A stretch of DNA of 63,718 nucleotides from Streptomyces sp. CB02959 (GTDB lineage Bacteria; Actinomycetota; Actinomycetes; Streptomycetales; Streptomycetaceae), in assembly GCF_002803155.1 (NCBI RefSeq), contig NZ_NNBP01000043.1:1-63718 (forward strand), in the 5' to 3' direction. Below the pieces are notes generated by a model. That model saw only the letters and a program-made list of their open reading frames with translations. It was not told the DNA's origin and did no database searches. Position 1 is the first letter of the stretch, and each line of letters begins with the position of its first letter. This document shows positions 1 to 9,133 of the stretch, one piece after another. The position numbers were made by a program, and so were the translations under genes.

Positions 1-527
1 CCAACGAGCTGAAGTCAGTAAACGCGGTCAAGCCTGAACGCCCGACGAGGACACCGCGACCAGTGGCTCGGCACCCGTCTGAAGGCCGCGCTCGTCCAGT
101 TCCCGGCCGTGGCTGACGGTTCGCGCTGGAACAGGCCGACGTCGTCCACGCCATGACCACCACCCGGCACGCTGTTCCTCGACCTGCCGCGACAGAAATG
201 GAAGCGTCGTATTTGCGGCAATGGGGCTCACGGCCTGCGGATCCATGATTGGGCTCGTGCCGAGCTGCGGCCTTGGCACCGCCCAAATCCGAGCTGCAAA
301 GACGCTGGTCAAGTTGCTACATCCACAGCACCCCGCCGAAGCCAGTACCTATGGAAGCCGAAGAAGCACCGCACACAGCATCGGACCGGTCCGCCATGCT
401 CAGGCGCGTTCAGCTGTCCCCAGACCAACCGGGGCCTGCTACCAGCCCGCCCCACAGCGCTTCTCGGTCCCGCGCGTCCACTGTCAGCCGGCCCGCCCGC
501 CGCGTCGCCCGCCAGCACCTCTCCGCC
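1..527. other. No supportable gene
   Basis: I see no reading frame with recognisable protein features. The frames open here do not resemble known families, and the following recombinase similarity begins only at about 528. The stretch is probably debris upstream of the truncated recombinase. Confidence 0.4.
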
Positions 528-1283
528 GCCCAGAACGGCCAAGTCCAAGGTCGCATCGCCTACGGCTGGGTCCGGAAGGGAGAGCACAAAGGACAGCTCG
601 TTCCGGCAGAGGCCAACATCGTCACCCGCATCTTCCAGGACTTCCTGACCGGCGAGTCCGCCTACATCCTCGCCAAGGCATTCAACGCCGAAGGAATCGA
701 ACCACCGGCCGCCAAGACCTGGTCCTCCACCATGGTCGCCAAGATGCTCCGCAATCCGCGTTACGCGGGCATGGTCTCCTACGAAGGACGCCACCTCGCC
801 AAGGCTGCGACAGCCGGGGACGGTTGGTCCAGCGTCCTGTTCAACGACGCAGGCCGGCCGCTGCTCGGCTCATGGGAACCGATCGTCTCTCCCAAGGTCT
901 GGTCGCAGGTCCAGTTCGAACTGCAACGCCGTCGCCGGAAGGCCGGCATCACACCCGGGGAGTCCGGACGAACACCGGTGATCAAGTACTTCCTCTCCGC
1001 CATCCAGCGCTGCAACAAGTGCCACCGCGGCCTGGTCGGACACGCCTACACACAACGCAAGACCGGCCGGATCATCCGCAACTACGAATGCCCACCGTCC
1101 GATCGGAACGGATGTGGAGGCACCGCCATCTCAGCTCCGTCTGCCGACCGCGCCGTCGAAGAAGCCATGACCGCCTTTGCCTACGCCCGCGGGTTCGCCG
1201 AGTACCTGCTGATGTGCGAACGGGAGGACGCCGACCCGCTAGCCGCGAACCGCGCGCATATCGCCGCCTTGTACGGGTGTTGA
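528..1283 (+). pseudogene. Large serine recombinase, N-terminal catalytic domain missing
   Basis: The product looks like the middle and zinc-ribbon part of a large serine recombinase, the integrase type used by actinophages and integrative elements. The Recombinase-domain pattern is clear (YGWV near the start, then EANIVTRIF, then MLRNPRYAG). It is followed by a zinc-binding section with CNKC and a later Cys near CGG. The resolvase-type N-terminal domain with the catalytic serine is absent, because the sequence before 528 is unrelated in all frames. The C-terminal coiled region is also cut short at about 250 residues. It is a dead remnant of an integrated element. Confidence 0.75.
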
Positions 1284-1313
1284 CCTCACGACCTCACCGC
1301 CGAGGGAGCAACG

Positions 1314-1573
1314 TTGTCTCGATCGACTCGGGGTCGGGGCCGGCCAACGCCACCATCCAGCAGTGTCTGGTGCCGGTTCGTCTGTTCTACGACTTCCTCG
1401 TGGAGGAGGGCCTGCGGGAGTCGAATCCGGTCGGCCGGGGCCCGCTACACCCCCGGCCGGCGGGACGGGGCCAGCCATCAGCGAGGGCTGGTGCCCCGGC
1501 TGACCGAGCTGCTGTGGATCCCGAGGTCTCCACCGAACCCGGGGCGGTTCGGTTTCGCCCTGCTGTGAGTTGA
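1314..1573 (+). pseudogene. Tyrosine recombinase (phage integrase) fragment
   Basis: The first part of this stretch reads as the SAM-like core-binding domain of a tyrosine integrase (RLFYDFLVEEGLRESNPVGRG). Homology continues only in another frame (RYTPGRR, then RGLVPRLTELLWIP), so there is at least one frameshift. The catalytic R-H-R-Y domain is missing. It lies directly behind a serine recombinase remnant, so two unrelated integrase types decay side by side here. Confidence 0.6.
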
Positions 1574-1730
1574 CGCACCGTTCGGGTGCTGTATCGGGCG
1601 GCGCGGGGCCGTCAGGCCGGCGAGCGCAGGACTCGGAACAGGGAGAACGTTGCTTGACGCGGCACTGGACCGTTTCTGATGGCTCTTGCTGGGGTGGTGG
1701 ATCAGTGCTCCGGCTGGGCAGTTGCGTCGT

Positions 1731-1960
1731 ATGGTGCGGCGACATGAGCTCACGGACGCGCAGTGGCAGAAAATCGAGGCTTTACTGCCCGCGAATGGCA
1801 AGCCTGGCGGGCAGTGGGCCGATCACCGCACAGTGATCAACGGAGTGCTGTTCAGGGCCCGTACCGGTGTTCCCTGGCCGGACCTGCCCGAACGGTACGG
1901 CCCCTGGCAGACCGTCTACGAACGGCACCGCCCAGGACTCCGCCGCCTCGGCAGTGACGA
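1731..1960 (+). pseudogene. IS5-family transposase, N-terminal fragment
   Basis: The stretch encodes the typical beginning of an IS5-family transposase: LTDAQWQKIEALLP, then NGVLFRARTGVPWPDLPERYG and PWQTVYERH. After about 1930 the similarity breaks up into other frames (possible weak traces to about 2045). The DDE catalytic domain is absent. It abuts a regulator fragment on the opposite strand, so a rearrangement ended it. Confidence 0.7.
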
Positions 1961-2029
1961 ACGTGGCGGGGACCACGCCGGCGGGCGGGGGCCGAGCCGT
2001 TCGATTGGACGCTGCGGGGCCATCCGCCA

Positions 2030-2588
2030 GCACGCCTCGTCTACCAAGTGTGCAAACCACGCGGTCAACCGGCGGACCGCGGCGGTGCGTTCCTCCTCGC
2101 TGTCGATCTCGGCGCCGCGCTCAGCGGCATATCCCCGCAGCAGATCGTGCCGCTGATACCGGTCCGGGCCCGCCTCCTCCAGGAGGTGCACGGTCACAAG
2201 GGCGTCCAGGACGCGCCGGGCCCGGACGGTGGAGAGGTTCAGCAGGGCGCCGGCCGCAGCGGCGCTGAACTCCGCTGCGGGGTACAGGCCGAGGAGCCGG
2301 AACGCGCCCGCCTGGTCGTCGGGCAGGGCCTGGTAGGAGCTGTCCAGTATCGGCCGGATGCTCAGCTGTGGGTCGTCTGGGTCCGCCAGCGCGTCCAGCA
2401 GGGCGTCGTCGAGTTCTTCAACGACGTCGGCGACACGGCGGAGGGTGTGCGTGGCCAGCCGTTCGGCAACGATCCGAAGTGCGAGCGGCAGATGCGCACA
2501 CCGGGCGGCCAGCCTGGCCGCGGCCTCCGGCTCCTCGTCGATGCGGGAGCCGACGATGGAGCGCAGCAAATGGCGCGCTTCGGGTGAG
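2030..2588 (-). pseudogene. NB-ARC (AfsR/SARP-like) regulator, internal fragment
   Basis: Read on the minus strand, this is the end of an NB-ARC ATPase module and its winged helix. It shows LAARCAHLPLALRIVAERLA, then SYQALPDDQAGAFRLLGLYP, then RYQRHDLLRGYAAE. This arrangement is usual in large Streptomyces AfsR/SARP or NB-ARC-TPR regulators of 600-1000 residues. Here neither the P-loop nor an N-terminal DNA-binding domain nor the TPR region is present. At its 5' side it is fused in frame to an IS110 start, so any expressed protein would be chimeric and without the nucleotide-binding loop. Confidence 0.7.
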
Positions 2589-2665
2589 GTGAGAGCGGCA
2601 GCGACATGGACATCGGCGTGGGTGTCGACTCCGAGGGTCACGCTCGTGCTGGAACTGCTGGACAC
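2589..2665 (-). pseudogene. IS110-family transposase, first ~25 residues
   Basis: A GTG at 2663-2665 (minus strand) opens a frame with the typical IS110 beginning (VTLGVDTHADVHVAAAL), including the first acidic residue of the DEDD site. The similarity stops after about 25 residues, where the frame passes into the NB-ARC fragment. A decayed IS110 C-terminal part lies 8 kb away at about 10.9 kb. Whether both derive from one element cannot be told. Confidence 0.6.
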
Positions 2666-2871
2666 CTGTCCTCCTGGCGGTCCGCGGGGCTGGCGCTGCA
2701 CCGACGGAGCACCGGGGACACACTGCGATGGGGCGTGTGAGCCAGGCTCTTGTCAGGTCACGTCCGGCGGTCCGCCGATGCAACTGCACGCGCACTCCCG
2801 GGTGCTGGACTGGTGGTCGAGCCCGCTGCGAGGTTGCGCATGTCCCGGCCGGGCGAAGGCCAGTCCGCCGC

Positions 2872-3477
2872 TTATGCGGCGGTGGCGCCCAGCAAGAGAT
2901 CGAAGGCGTCATTCGCCTCGCGGAGCACCGCCGTCGCGTCGTGGCTGCCGAGGCGCCAGGCCGCCTGGTAACAGGCGACGGTCAACTGGGCGGCGAGGAC
3001 GGCGGTGGCCGGCGGGGTGCCGTGGTCGATCAGGTGTTTCTCGAGGAGGTCGGCGTAGTGCCGGGTCTTGCGGGTGTGTCGGTCTTCGAGCTCGGGGTGC
3101 TGCTTGACCAGACGGTGGTAAACCGCGTAGTGGCCGGGGTTGCGGGCGGCCTCGGTGCAGATCACGAGCAGCAGCCGCCGAGATGTGGCCAGTGCCTGCG
3201 CGAGATCCTGGAGTGGCTCGGTGGGCGCATCGCGCATGGCCGCGGTGAGCGCGTGCAGGAAGTCGTCCTCGGTGGAGAAGACGACTTCCTGCTTGTCGCC
3301 GAAGTAGCGGAAGAAGGTGGTGCGGCCGATCTCGGCCCGCTGGGCGATCTCGTCCACGGTGACGGCATCGAACCCTCGCTCCATGAAGAGCTCGAAGGCC
3401 GTCTCGATGATCCGTTCCCGGGTCTGGCGGCGTTTGCGGTCCCGCAATGACTCCACCGGAAACTTGTTCGCGCTCAT
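2872..3477 (-). CDS. TetR-family transcriptional regulator
   Basis: The product (201 aa) has a TetR N-terminal helix-turn-helix at about residues 18-62 (RERIIETAFELFMERGFDAVTV, then IAQRAEIGRTTFFRYFGDK). A helical ligand-binding domain follows. The length is normal. Its ATG (3475-3477) overlaps the TGA of the upstream dehydrogenase gene by four bases (ATGA), so the pair is translationally coupled. A perfect 6-1-6 palindrome at 4448-4460 in front of the operon is the likely operator. The regulator probably represses its own operon in response to a substrate of the dehydrogenase; this is inference. Ligand unknown. Confidence 0.88.
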   Translation of the reverse strand: MSANKFPVESLRDRKRRQTRERIIETAFELFMERGFDAVTVDEIAQRAEIGRTTFFRYFGDKQEVVFSTEDDFLHALTAAMRDAPTEPLQDLAQALATSRRLLLVICTEAARNPGHYAVYHRLVKQHPELEDRHTRKTRHYADLLEKHLIDHGTPPATAVLAAQLTVACYQAAWRLGSHDATAVLREANDAFDLLLGATAA

Positions 3478-4418
3478 TCGGTCAGGATATCCGCCCGTCC
3501 CGCCCCGCGGTCAGCGTCGACGAGGCGGGCGGCCTCGCGCCACAGCTCCTCCTCGCGGGCCTCGTCCTGCGACTCTGGCGACGACGGCACGTTGCAGCCG
3601 CGATCGAGGTAGGACCCGTTCCGGGCGGTCAGCCCGGTCAGGATCGTCTCAGCGAGCCGCGCGCCCGCCTGCTGCGGTGTCATGCCCCGGCCGAGGAATC
3701 GCTGAAGCTGGAAGAATCCGTTGAGCACGCCCCGCACGGGCCCCGGGGCGTGGCGGAAGAAATCGGTGCCCGCGACGAGCGCCGGGTTGTAGGAGTAGGC
3801 GGCGACGCTCTCGGGCAGGCGGCGGGCCAGCGCGTGGGTCAGGTAGATGACGCCGAGTTTGCTGGTCGCGTACGCCCGCCCGGCCTCCCGCGCGCCACCG
3901 GTACGAGGCGTGGCCAGTCGTTCCGGCGTCTCCCAGTGCGGCGGCGGCGTGGCGCCGAGCGTGTAGCGGAACTGTCCGAAGTGGCAGTCGCTCGAGGTGA
4001 GCACGATCCAGCCGGGACCGGTAAACCGGGGCAGCAACTCCCTGACGAGCAGGTAGTGGGACAGCACATTGACCCCGAAGGTGATCTCGTACCCGTCCGT
4101 GGTGCGTTTCTCGGTCGTCGTGACCGTCAGGCCGGCGTTGCCGAGATAGCCGCCGAGCGGCGGCAGGTACCCGGTGTCGAGCCCACGCAGAATCTCCTCC
4201 ACCGCCCGCCTGATCTCAGCGAGCGAAGCGAGGTCACAGTCCACGCCTGTGACCGCGGAAGCGCCGGTGGCCTGGGCGAGTTCCGCAGCGAGGCGTTCGC
4301 CGCCGCGGCGAGCCAGCACGACGTAGTGGTCCTGCGGCCGTGCCCGGATCAGCAACTCGGCGGACTCGCGGCCGAAACCGCGGGTCACGCCGGTCAACAC
4401 GATGGTCCGGCTATCCAT
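3474..4418 (-). CDS. Short-chain dehydrogenase/reductase
   Basis: This is a 314-aa NAD(P)-dependent oxidoreductase with a Rossmann fold. The nucleotide-binding motif is TGVTRGFGRE near the N-terminus, followed by LGNAGLT (the NAG motif), VLTSSDCHFG with the catalytic Ser, and AYATSKLGV with the YxxxK pair. It is longer than the classical 250-aa SDR and resembles the light-dependent protochlorophyllide/retinol-dehydrogenase-like branch. The start at 4418 is preferred over an ATG 22 codons upstream because AAGGAG lies just before it. It is the first gene of an operon with the TetR gene behind it. Substrate unknown. Confidence 0.85.
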   Translation of the reverse strand: MDSRTIVLTGVTRGFGRESAELLIRARPQDHYVVLARRGGERLAAELAQATGASAVTGVDCDLASLAEIRRAVEEILRGLDTGYLPPLGGYLGNAGLTVTTTEKRTTDGYEITFGVNVLSHYLLVRELLPRFTGPGWIVLTSSDCHFGQFRYTLGATPPPHWETPERLATPRTGGAREAGRAYATSKLGVIYLTHALARRLPESVAAYSYNPALVAGTDFFRHAPGPVRGVLNGFFQLQRFLGRGMTPQQAGARLAETILTGLTARNGSYLDRGCNVPSSPESQDEAREEELWREAARLVDADRGAGRADILTE

Positions 4419-4447
4419 GGCAGACTCCTTGGTATCAAGTTCCAAGT

Positions 4448-4460
4448 GGTACTCAGTACC
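4448..4460. promoter_or_regulatory. Perfect palindrome, likely TetR operator
   Basis: GGTACT and AGTACC form a perfect inverted repeat around a single C, 30 bp upstream of the dehydrogenase start. Size and place fit an autoregulatory TetR operator overlapping the promoter. The link to the adjacent TetR protein is inferred. Confidence 0.55.
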
Positions 4461-4465
4461 GTAAC

Positions 4466-4690
4466 ATGCCATGGCCCACTTCAACTTTGAGCGACGGAAC
4501 GGCAGTTGACGCGCCGGCCCGCATTCCCAGGCTCGAACGGATCTACATCCGCGGCGTGCACCTCCCGGCTGCGAGGCGTGTGCGGGACCCCGCGAACTGG
4601 TACCCGAGCATCAAGGCGGCGATCGACCGGCTGACCGACAACAAGCGCTGGGTGCTTCCCGACGGACTACCTCGCTGTCGATTCCCTACT
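4466..4690 (+). pseudogene. Gene fragment, possibly RusA-like
   Basis: An open frame contains the stretch RIYIRGVHLPAARRVRDPANWYP followed by IKAAIDRLTDNKRWVLPD. A D-x-x-N followed by K and then a late D is reminiscent of RusA-type Holliday junction resolvases of phages and integrative elements, but the match is weak. The frame runs into the end of the IS701 remnant at about 4690, so the gene is cut off. It could be another phage-type gene or spurious. Confidence 0.3.
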
Positions 4691-5606
4691 AGGCGAGTTC
4701 ACCGGTGGTGCGGTTGCGGCGGATCAGCAGTTGGTGGTGGCCTGGTGCCGCTTCGGCAAGGTCGATGACGGCCCATTCGTAAAACCGCTGTCCTTTGCGC
4801 CGCGTCCGGCTGAGAGCATCTGCCAGGCTCGCTTGGGCACCTTCTTCGCCAGAGCATCGGCTCGGAACGTGCCTGCGGCGGTGGGCACTTCGGCCGAGCA
4901 GGCCACCGCGAGCACATAGCCGATGCCGCGTTCCTCCAAGGCAGTCCGCAGTTTCGGGTTGCCGCCGTAGACCTCGTCGCCCGTGACCCAGCCGACGCGG
5001 TGTCCGGCGTCCAGAAACCGTTCGATCATCACCCGGGCCAGTTCCGGCTTGGTCGCGAAGACGGTGTCCTCGCCGAGCCCTGCGGCCCGGCAGCGGTCCG
5101 GATCGCTTGTCCAGGAGCGCGGGATGTACAGCTCCCGGTCCACCGCCGCGTGCCCGCGCTCACCGGCGTAGACGAGGTAGACGGCGACCTGGGAAGTTCA
5201 CGATCCGCCCGGCAGTGCCGGTGTACTGGAGCTGGACCCCGACGGTGCCGGTGCCTTTCTTCGCGTCGCCGGTCTCGTCGACGACCAGCACCGCGGCATC
5301 GTCGTGGAGGTGCTCGTCGACGTATTCGCGCACGTCATCACGGACGGCATCGGCGTCCCAGGAAGCCCGGCACAGCAGGTGCTGCATGCCGTGCGGGCCG
5401 GCCTCCCCGGCCCATTCGGCGATCGTCCAGCAGTTCTTCCGCGGCAGGTCCGACAGCAGGCCCAGCACCAACCGCCCGGCCCGCAAGCGGGGCTCGTACC
5501 GGGCGAACCGGCCCTCAATCCGGCCCGTGGCCACCTCGAACGCCTCCCGCCAACGCGCGGGATCCATGCTGTGACCTGCGGCCACCGTCTCTTCGTAAGT
5601 CCACAC
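4690..5606 (-). pseudogene. IS701-family transposase, frameshifted and truncated
   Basis: Three minus-strand frames together spell most of an IS701-type DDE transposase. The order is FARYEPRLRAGRLVLGLLSD, AVLVVDETGDAKKGTGTVGVQ (first Asp), then after a one-base frameshift at about 5196 RELYIPRSWTSDP and WVTGDEVYGGN (second Asp). After another shift at about 4795 come FYEWAVIDLAEAAPG and HHQLLIRRNRTTGELA, with a stop at about 4690. The C-terminal end of the family is missing. Two shifts plus truncation mean it is inactive. Confidence 0.8.
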
Positions 5607-5651
5607 AACTCACGATGGCCAACGGTGGCCGCACCCCTGTGGTGTTGTCTG

Positions 5652-6029
5652 TCAGTCCCTGACGAGACAGAACGGGTGTCCTGCCGGATCCGCGAAGATG
5701 CGCCAGCTCCGCTTTCCTTCACCCTCATCGAGCAGTGTGGCGCCCAGCTTGAGGACGTCCCCCTGAGCTTGGTCCAGGTCTTTGACCCCCAGGTCGAGGT
5801 GGAACTGCTGGGGCCGAACGGGATCCGGCCACCGCGGTGGCTGATGGTCTTCCACCCGCTGGAAGGCCAGGACGAACCCACCGTCGATGTGGAGCGTTGC
5901 CCAGCCGTCGCCGAGCGACCACCGCGGATCCGGCTGATTCACCACTCCGCCGAGAAGCGACCGGTAGAACCGGGACAGCTCAGCGACATCAGCACAGTCC
6001 AACACGACACACTGCAGCTTGGCGATCAT
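5652..6029 (-). CDS. VOC-family (glyoxalase/bleomycin-resistance fold) protein
   Basis: This 125-aa protein has the repeated beta-alpha-beta-beta-beta pattern of the vicinal oxygen chelate fold. It starts with LQCVVLDCADVAELSRFYRSLLGG and ends with IFADPAGHPFCLVRD. Candidate metal ligands are the H of QFHLDLGV and late acidic residues. Members include glyoxalases, dioxygenases and drug-binding resistance proteins; the substrate cannot be told from sequence. It stands alone behind the IS701 remnant and ahead of an about 280-bp stretch without recognisable genes. Confidence 0.8.
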   Translation of the reverse strand: MIAKLQCVVLDCADVAELSRFYRSLLGGVVNQPDPRWSLGDGWATLHIDGGFVLAFQRVEDHQPPRWPDPVRPQQFHLDLGVKDLDQAQGDVLKLGATLLDEGEGKRSWRIFADPAGHPFCLVRD

Positions 6030-6306
6030 GAAGAACAGCGTAGAGCAGCCGCGCGCACCAGCCTCAAACGAGCCTGATCACGATCTACAGCTGGAGCATT
6101 AGAAAGCCGCCCCCCAATCGAACGCAATCGTTGATTCTCGCCGGTCGCCGTAGTGACTTTCCCCTGCTCCGCTCACGAACACTGCCCAGGTGCCGTTTCA
6201 CACAGCCCTCATGATGAGGGTCTCCAGTTCGCTCGGGTCTTACCGGAGCCGCCGCCCGGACCTATGGAGCACAACAGTGGCTGGAGACAGGGCTGCTGCT
6301 GCACGG

Positions 6307-6588
6307 TCAGCCGCAGGCAGACGCCGTTGACTTCTCGGCAGAGGAGAGCTGCCTCAGAGCGAGAGTAGCTCCTACACCAGGAATAAAAGCCAGAACGACG
6401 ATTGCACCTCGCTTCAGTGGATCGCGCAACACGCTGCCGATTGCAACCAAGTACCCGCATCCGTGGATTGGGCCGGTCAAGGATGCAACGGACGCATTAT
6501 GCACCGTGGCGAGATTTATCAGGAGAATTGCCAGGGAGATGAGTTCGACCAGGGCCGCAATCTTTAGAGGGGTGCGGTTGCGGTCCAT
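6307..6588 (-). CDS. DUF3817-like small membrane protein
   Basis: This 93-aa protein has about three hydrophobic segments: LKIAALVELISLAILLINLA, then HGCGYLVAIGSVL, then RGAIVVLAFIPGVGATLAL. The order E-L...GPIHG matches the DUF3817 family, whose function is unknown. The ATG at 6586-6588 sits two bases after the stop of the DUF2269 gene, so the two are co-transcribed and probably work together in the membrane. Codon use is less GC-rich than in most of the window, like the ctaB region, suggesting a shared foreign origin. Confidence 0.7.
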   Translation of the reverse strand: MDRNRTPLKIAALVELISLAILLINLATVHNASVASLTGPIHGCGYLVAIGSVLRDPLKRGAIVVLAFIPGVGATLALRQLSSAEKSTASACG

Positions 6589-6590
6589 GT

Positions 6591-7055
6591 TCACGCTCCC
6601 GTGGTGGAGCCGGGACGGACGACCATCAATACGGTGACTGCTGCCCACAGCAGGTTGAAAAGGCTGGCATACATGGCCAGTTGAGCAGTGTGTGATCGCT
6701 CGATGGTGCCGTTGGTGGTGATGCGCGCAAGGAGCTTTTCCTGGTTGGGTAGTACGAGGACGACGAGGATGCCAGCCGCCGCCGCGGTCAAGATGATCGA
6801 TGCGATCAGCCATGCGCTCCCGAGAATGCCCATGTACGAGGCAGTGGCGAACCCCAGTACCGGGACAGCCAGACCGATGCCGGCGTAGACCCGGCAGACT
6901 CGGTGGAGGAGTTGGATCGTAGCCGCCGTGGAAGTGTCCGACTCGCTTGCCCCGGCACGGCGGGCAGCCGGCGGGAACATGCTGGCCGCAACGGAAACGG
7001 GGCCGATCGCGATGATGGCAGCCAGGACATGGAGAGAAAGAAGGATTTTGGTCAT
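6591..7055 (-). CDS. DUF2269 integral membrane protein
   Basis: The product (154 aa) has four predicted membrane helices. The first (ILLSLHVLAAIIAIGPVSVA) carries the His and Gly-Pro typical of DUF2269. Further helices lie near residues 52-72, 80-102 and 125-145. The family is predicted to be an integral membrane protein of unknown function; the conserved His in helix 1 would suit a cofactor or metal, but that is inference. It heads a two-gene operon with the DUF3817 gene and lies just downstream of ctaG on the same strand, 186 bp away. Confidence 0.75.
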   Translation of the reverse strand: MTKILLSLHVLAAIIAIGPVSVAASMFPPAARRAGASESDTSTAATIQLLHRVCRVYAGIGLAVPVLGFATASYMGILGSAWLIASIILTAAAAGILVVLVLPNQEKLLARITTNGTIERSHTAQLAMYASLFNLLWAAVTVLMVVRPGSTTGA

Positions 7056-7241
7056 GATTCAGTACGCTTCGCCGATCGTGAATTACGTATGAAGAACATT
7101 GCTATTCCTGTTACTCAGGCACCCGAAAACGAGCACCATGTGAAAGACGATTCGAATGACAGACTTGTGACTGCCACTGCGATTACTTCCTCGCCTACAT
7201 CGGCATGACTCCGTTCCTTGGCCGGCCCGTAAACGGCCCTT

Positions 7242-8258
7242 TCATCGGTGCATACGCTGGCCCACCTCGCCCTGGTCGGTCTCCCACCAGGGGCGGAACC
7301 GCTCCGGAGCCTCGGGGGTCCCGGCTGCGACGGAGGCCGGCGCGGCTTCCGGCGCGGGCGTGAGAGCAGCCGGCTCGGTGGTTGGCGCGGCCGGGTCCGG
7401 ACCGGATCCGGCAACGGGGGTGAGCTCGTGGTCGAGCCGCGCGTCCAGCTCGGCGGTCTTGTTCCGCTCCCAGCGCCACCACTGGAAGAACACCGCGACC
7501 AAGAAGGGGAAGGCGACCAGTTCCGCCAGCGTCAGCATCAGGCCGCCGCCGAGCATCTGGTCGAACTCCAGGGTGGGACCCCAGGTTCGGGGGTGGGCGC
7601 GGTACCAGTTCTCTGCGACAAGGGTGTTGCAGGTCATGACGGCGATGCCCGGAATCGAGTCGAAGAGTCCGTCGAAGAAGACCAGCGCCGCCCTGACCGG
7701 GTAGGTGCACCAGCGTGGGAGCATCTCCTGGCGGGTGAGCATTGGCACGATGAACAGGCAGCCGGTCAGGAGCAGTTGGGCATGCATCAGCTGCAGCACC
7801 AGGCCACCCTGCAGCGCCGCAGGGAAGTACGGCGTGAAGTAGATCGTCAGCTCGGACGCAAGCACGAACAGCGAACTGACCAGCGGAAACGTCAGGATCC
7901 TCACCGGCCGCGAGGTCACCGCCCGCTGCACGGGGCCGTCCGGGTCGGCGAGGCCCAGGGGGTCGCCGAGCGCAAGGCCCAGCGGGACCAGCAGGCCGAG
8001 CAGGATGTTCTGCACCACGGCCGGCCAGAACAGCACCCGGTCGTAGACGGCGAGCGACGACATGGTGGCCACCACGAGCATGCCGAGTCCGAGCAGTGCG
8101 AAAGCCAGGGTCCTGGTCACCGACCAGCGCTGCCCGGACCTCACCCGTCGGACCACTCCCGCGGCGTACAGCCCGCCGAGTACGACCACGGCGGCCAGAG
8201 CCACCGGGTCGAGGGTCCAGGACGAGAACCCCCGGGCAACGTCGAGTTCCGGCAGCAC
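7242..8258 (-). CDS. ctaG: Cytochrome c oxidase assembly protein CtaG (caa3 type)
   Basis: This 338-aa multi-helix membrane protein belongs to the caa3_CtaG family of copper-dependent cytochrome c oxidase assembly factors. Visible features are VLFWPAVVQNILLGLLVPLG, LVLQLMHAQLLLTGCLFIVP, then LFDSIPGIAVMTCN and a C-terminal helix LVAFPFLVAVFFQWW. About seven helices are followed by a long, Pro/Ala-rich cytoplasmic tail (residues 280-338). A 21-bp palindromic site lies 47 bp upstream of the start, shared with the marR remnant and ctaB. It is a stand-alone accessory copy not next to oxidase subunit genes. Confidence 0.85.
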   Translation of the reverse strand: MLPELDVARGFSSWTLDPVALAAVVVLGGLYAAGVVRRVRSGQRWSVTRTLAFALLGLGMLVVATMSSLAVYDRVLFWPAVVQNILLGLLVPLGLALGDPLGLADPDGPVQRAVTSRPVRILTFPLVSSLFVLASELTIYFTPYFPAALQGGLVLQLMHAQLLLTGCLFIVPMLTRQEMLPRWCTYPVRAALVFFDGLFDSIPGIAVMTCNTLVAENWYRAHPRTWGPTLEFDQMLGGGLMLTLAELVAFPFLVAVFFQWWRWERNKTAELDARLDHELTPVAGSGPDPAAPTTEPAALTPAPEAAPASVAAGTPEAPERFRPWWETDQGEVGQRMHR

Positions 8259-8304
8259 GCCGCACCTTCCTTCCCGTCATCCCGCGATGCATCCGCAGGC
8301 GCCC

Positions 8305-8325
8305 ACTTACAGGCAGACTGTAGGT
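8305..8325. promoter_or_regulatory. 21-bp palindromic operator candidate, copy 1 (ctaG)
   Basis: ACTTACAGG, three bases, then ACTGTAGGT: the half-sites match as an inverted repeat with two mismatches. It lies 47 bp before ctaG and matches copies at 9760-9780 and 11630-11650. Confidence 0.6.
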
Positions 8326-8518
8326 TACGCCAACCCGCCGGAAAGGGGAACTCGGCACCAGGGGCACCGCGCTGGCGCTGCCACGATTCCAGCGCCTGAC
8401 GTTGGTCGTCGTCCCACGTCACCGCGAACGGGCTTTGCACCGGCATGACCCCACTCTTTCGGCTCCCCGAACGGTGAACATTGTTGCCGCAAGGCGGCAG
8501 GCTGGCAGGATGGCCGCC

Positions 8519-9133
8519 ATGGCGAACACCAGGCGCTCCAAGCCGAGTTCACACACCGCACCGAGCCGGACCGTCCACAAGATCAAGGTCACCTTGCGAG
8601 ACTCCCGCCCTCCCGTCTGGCGCCGCCTGGAAGTGCCGTCGGGCACCACCTTGCGGGCGTTGCACGGCATCATTCAGGCAGCCTTCGGCTGGGAGGACTA
8701 CCACATGTGGGCCTTCGAGATCGGCCACGACCGCTACGGCGTTTCCGACCCTGGGCTCGGCATCCGTAGTGCCGCCTCCAAGCGGCTCGACCAGGTGGCG
8801 CCCAGGACCGGCGACCGGCTGCGCTACACCTACGACTTCGGCGACGACTGGGAACACGACATCCTCGTCGAGGACGTCACCGAGCCCGAGCCGGGTGCTG
8901 CCTACCCCCGCTGCCTCACCGGCCGCCGGGCCTGCCCGCCCGAAGACAGCGGTGGGATCTGGGGCTACGAGTACCTCATCGAGATCCTCGCCGACCCCCA
9001 GCACGAAGAACATGAAGAGCGCCTGGAATGGCTCGGTCTGGTCTCCGCCGACCAGTTCGACCCCGCGGCCTTCGACGCAGCCCAGGTCAACTCCGCGCTA
9101 TCAGCCCTTGCCACCGTACTGGTCAAGAACTGA
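8519..9133 (+). CDS. Plasmid pRiA4b ORF-3-like protein
   Basis: The roughly 204-aa product carries the pRiA4b ORF-3 domain. It begins with IKVTLRDSRPPVWRRLEVPS, has LHGIIQAAFGWEDYHMWAF, then YTYDFGDDWEHDILVE and a C-terminal GIWGYEYLIEIL. The family is common on actinobacterial chromosomes and plasmids, and its molecular role is not established. The start at 8519 is chosen because GGCAGGA lies about 8 bases before it; an ATG at 8510 in the same frame is possible. It is transcribed away from ctaG and converges with the MFS/MarR remnant. Confidence 0.8.
   Translation: MANTRRSKPSSHTAPSRTVHKIKVTLRDSRPPVWRRLEVPSGTTLRALHGIIQAAFGWEDYHMWAFEIGHDRYGVSDPGLGIRSAASKRLDQVAPRTGDRLRYTYDFGDDWEHDILVEDVTEPEPGAAYPRCLTGRRACPPEDSGGIWGYEYLIEILADPQHEEHEERLEWLGLVSADQFDPAAFDAAQVNSALSALATVLVKN

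Noticed and set aside
221..1573. A 450-codon frame over the recombinase region
   Set aside because: Only its last ~80 codons show integrase similarity. The rest is a shadow of the serine recombinase in another frame.
7060..7208. Small plus-strand gene between the DUF2269 gene and ctaG
   Set aside because: A short frame exists but has no ribosome-binding site, no domain and overlaps the likely promoter of the DUF2269 operon.
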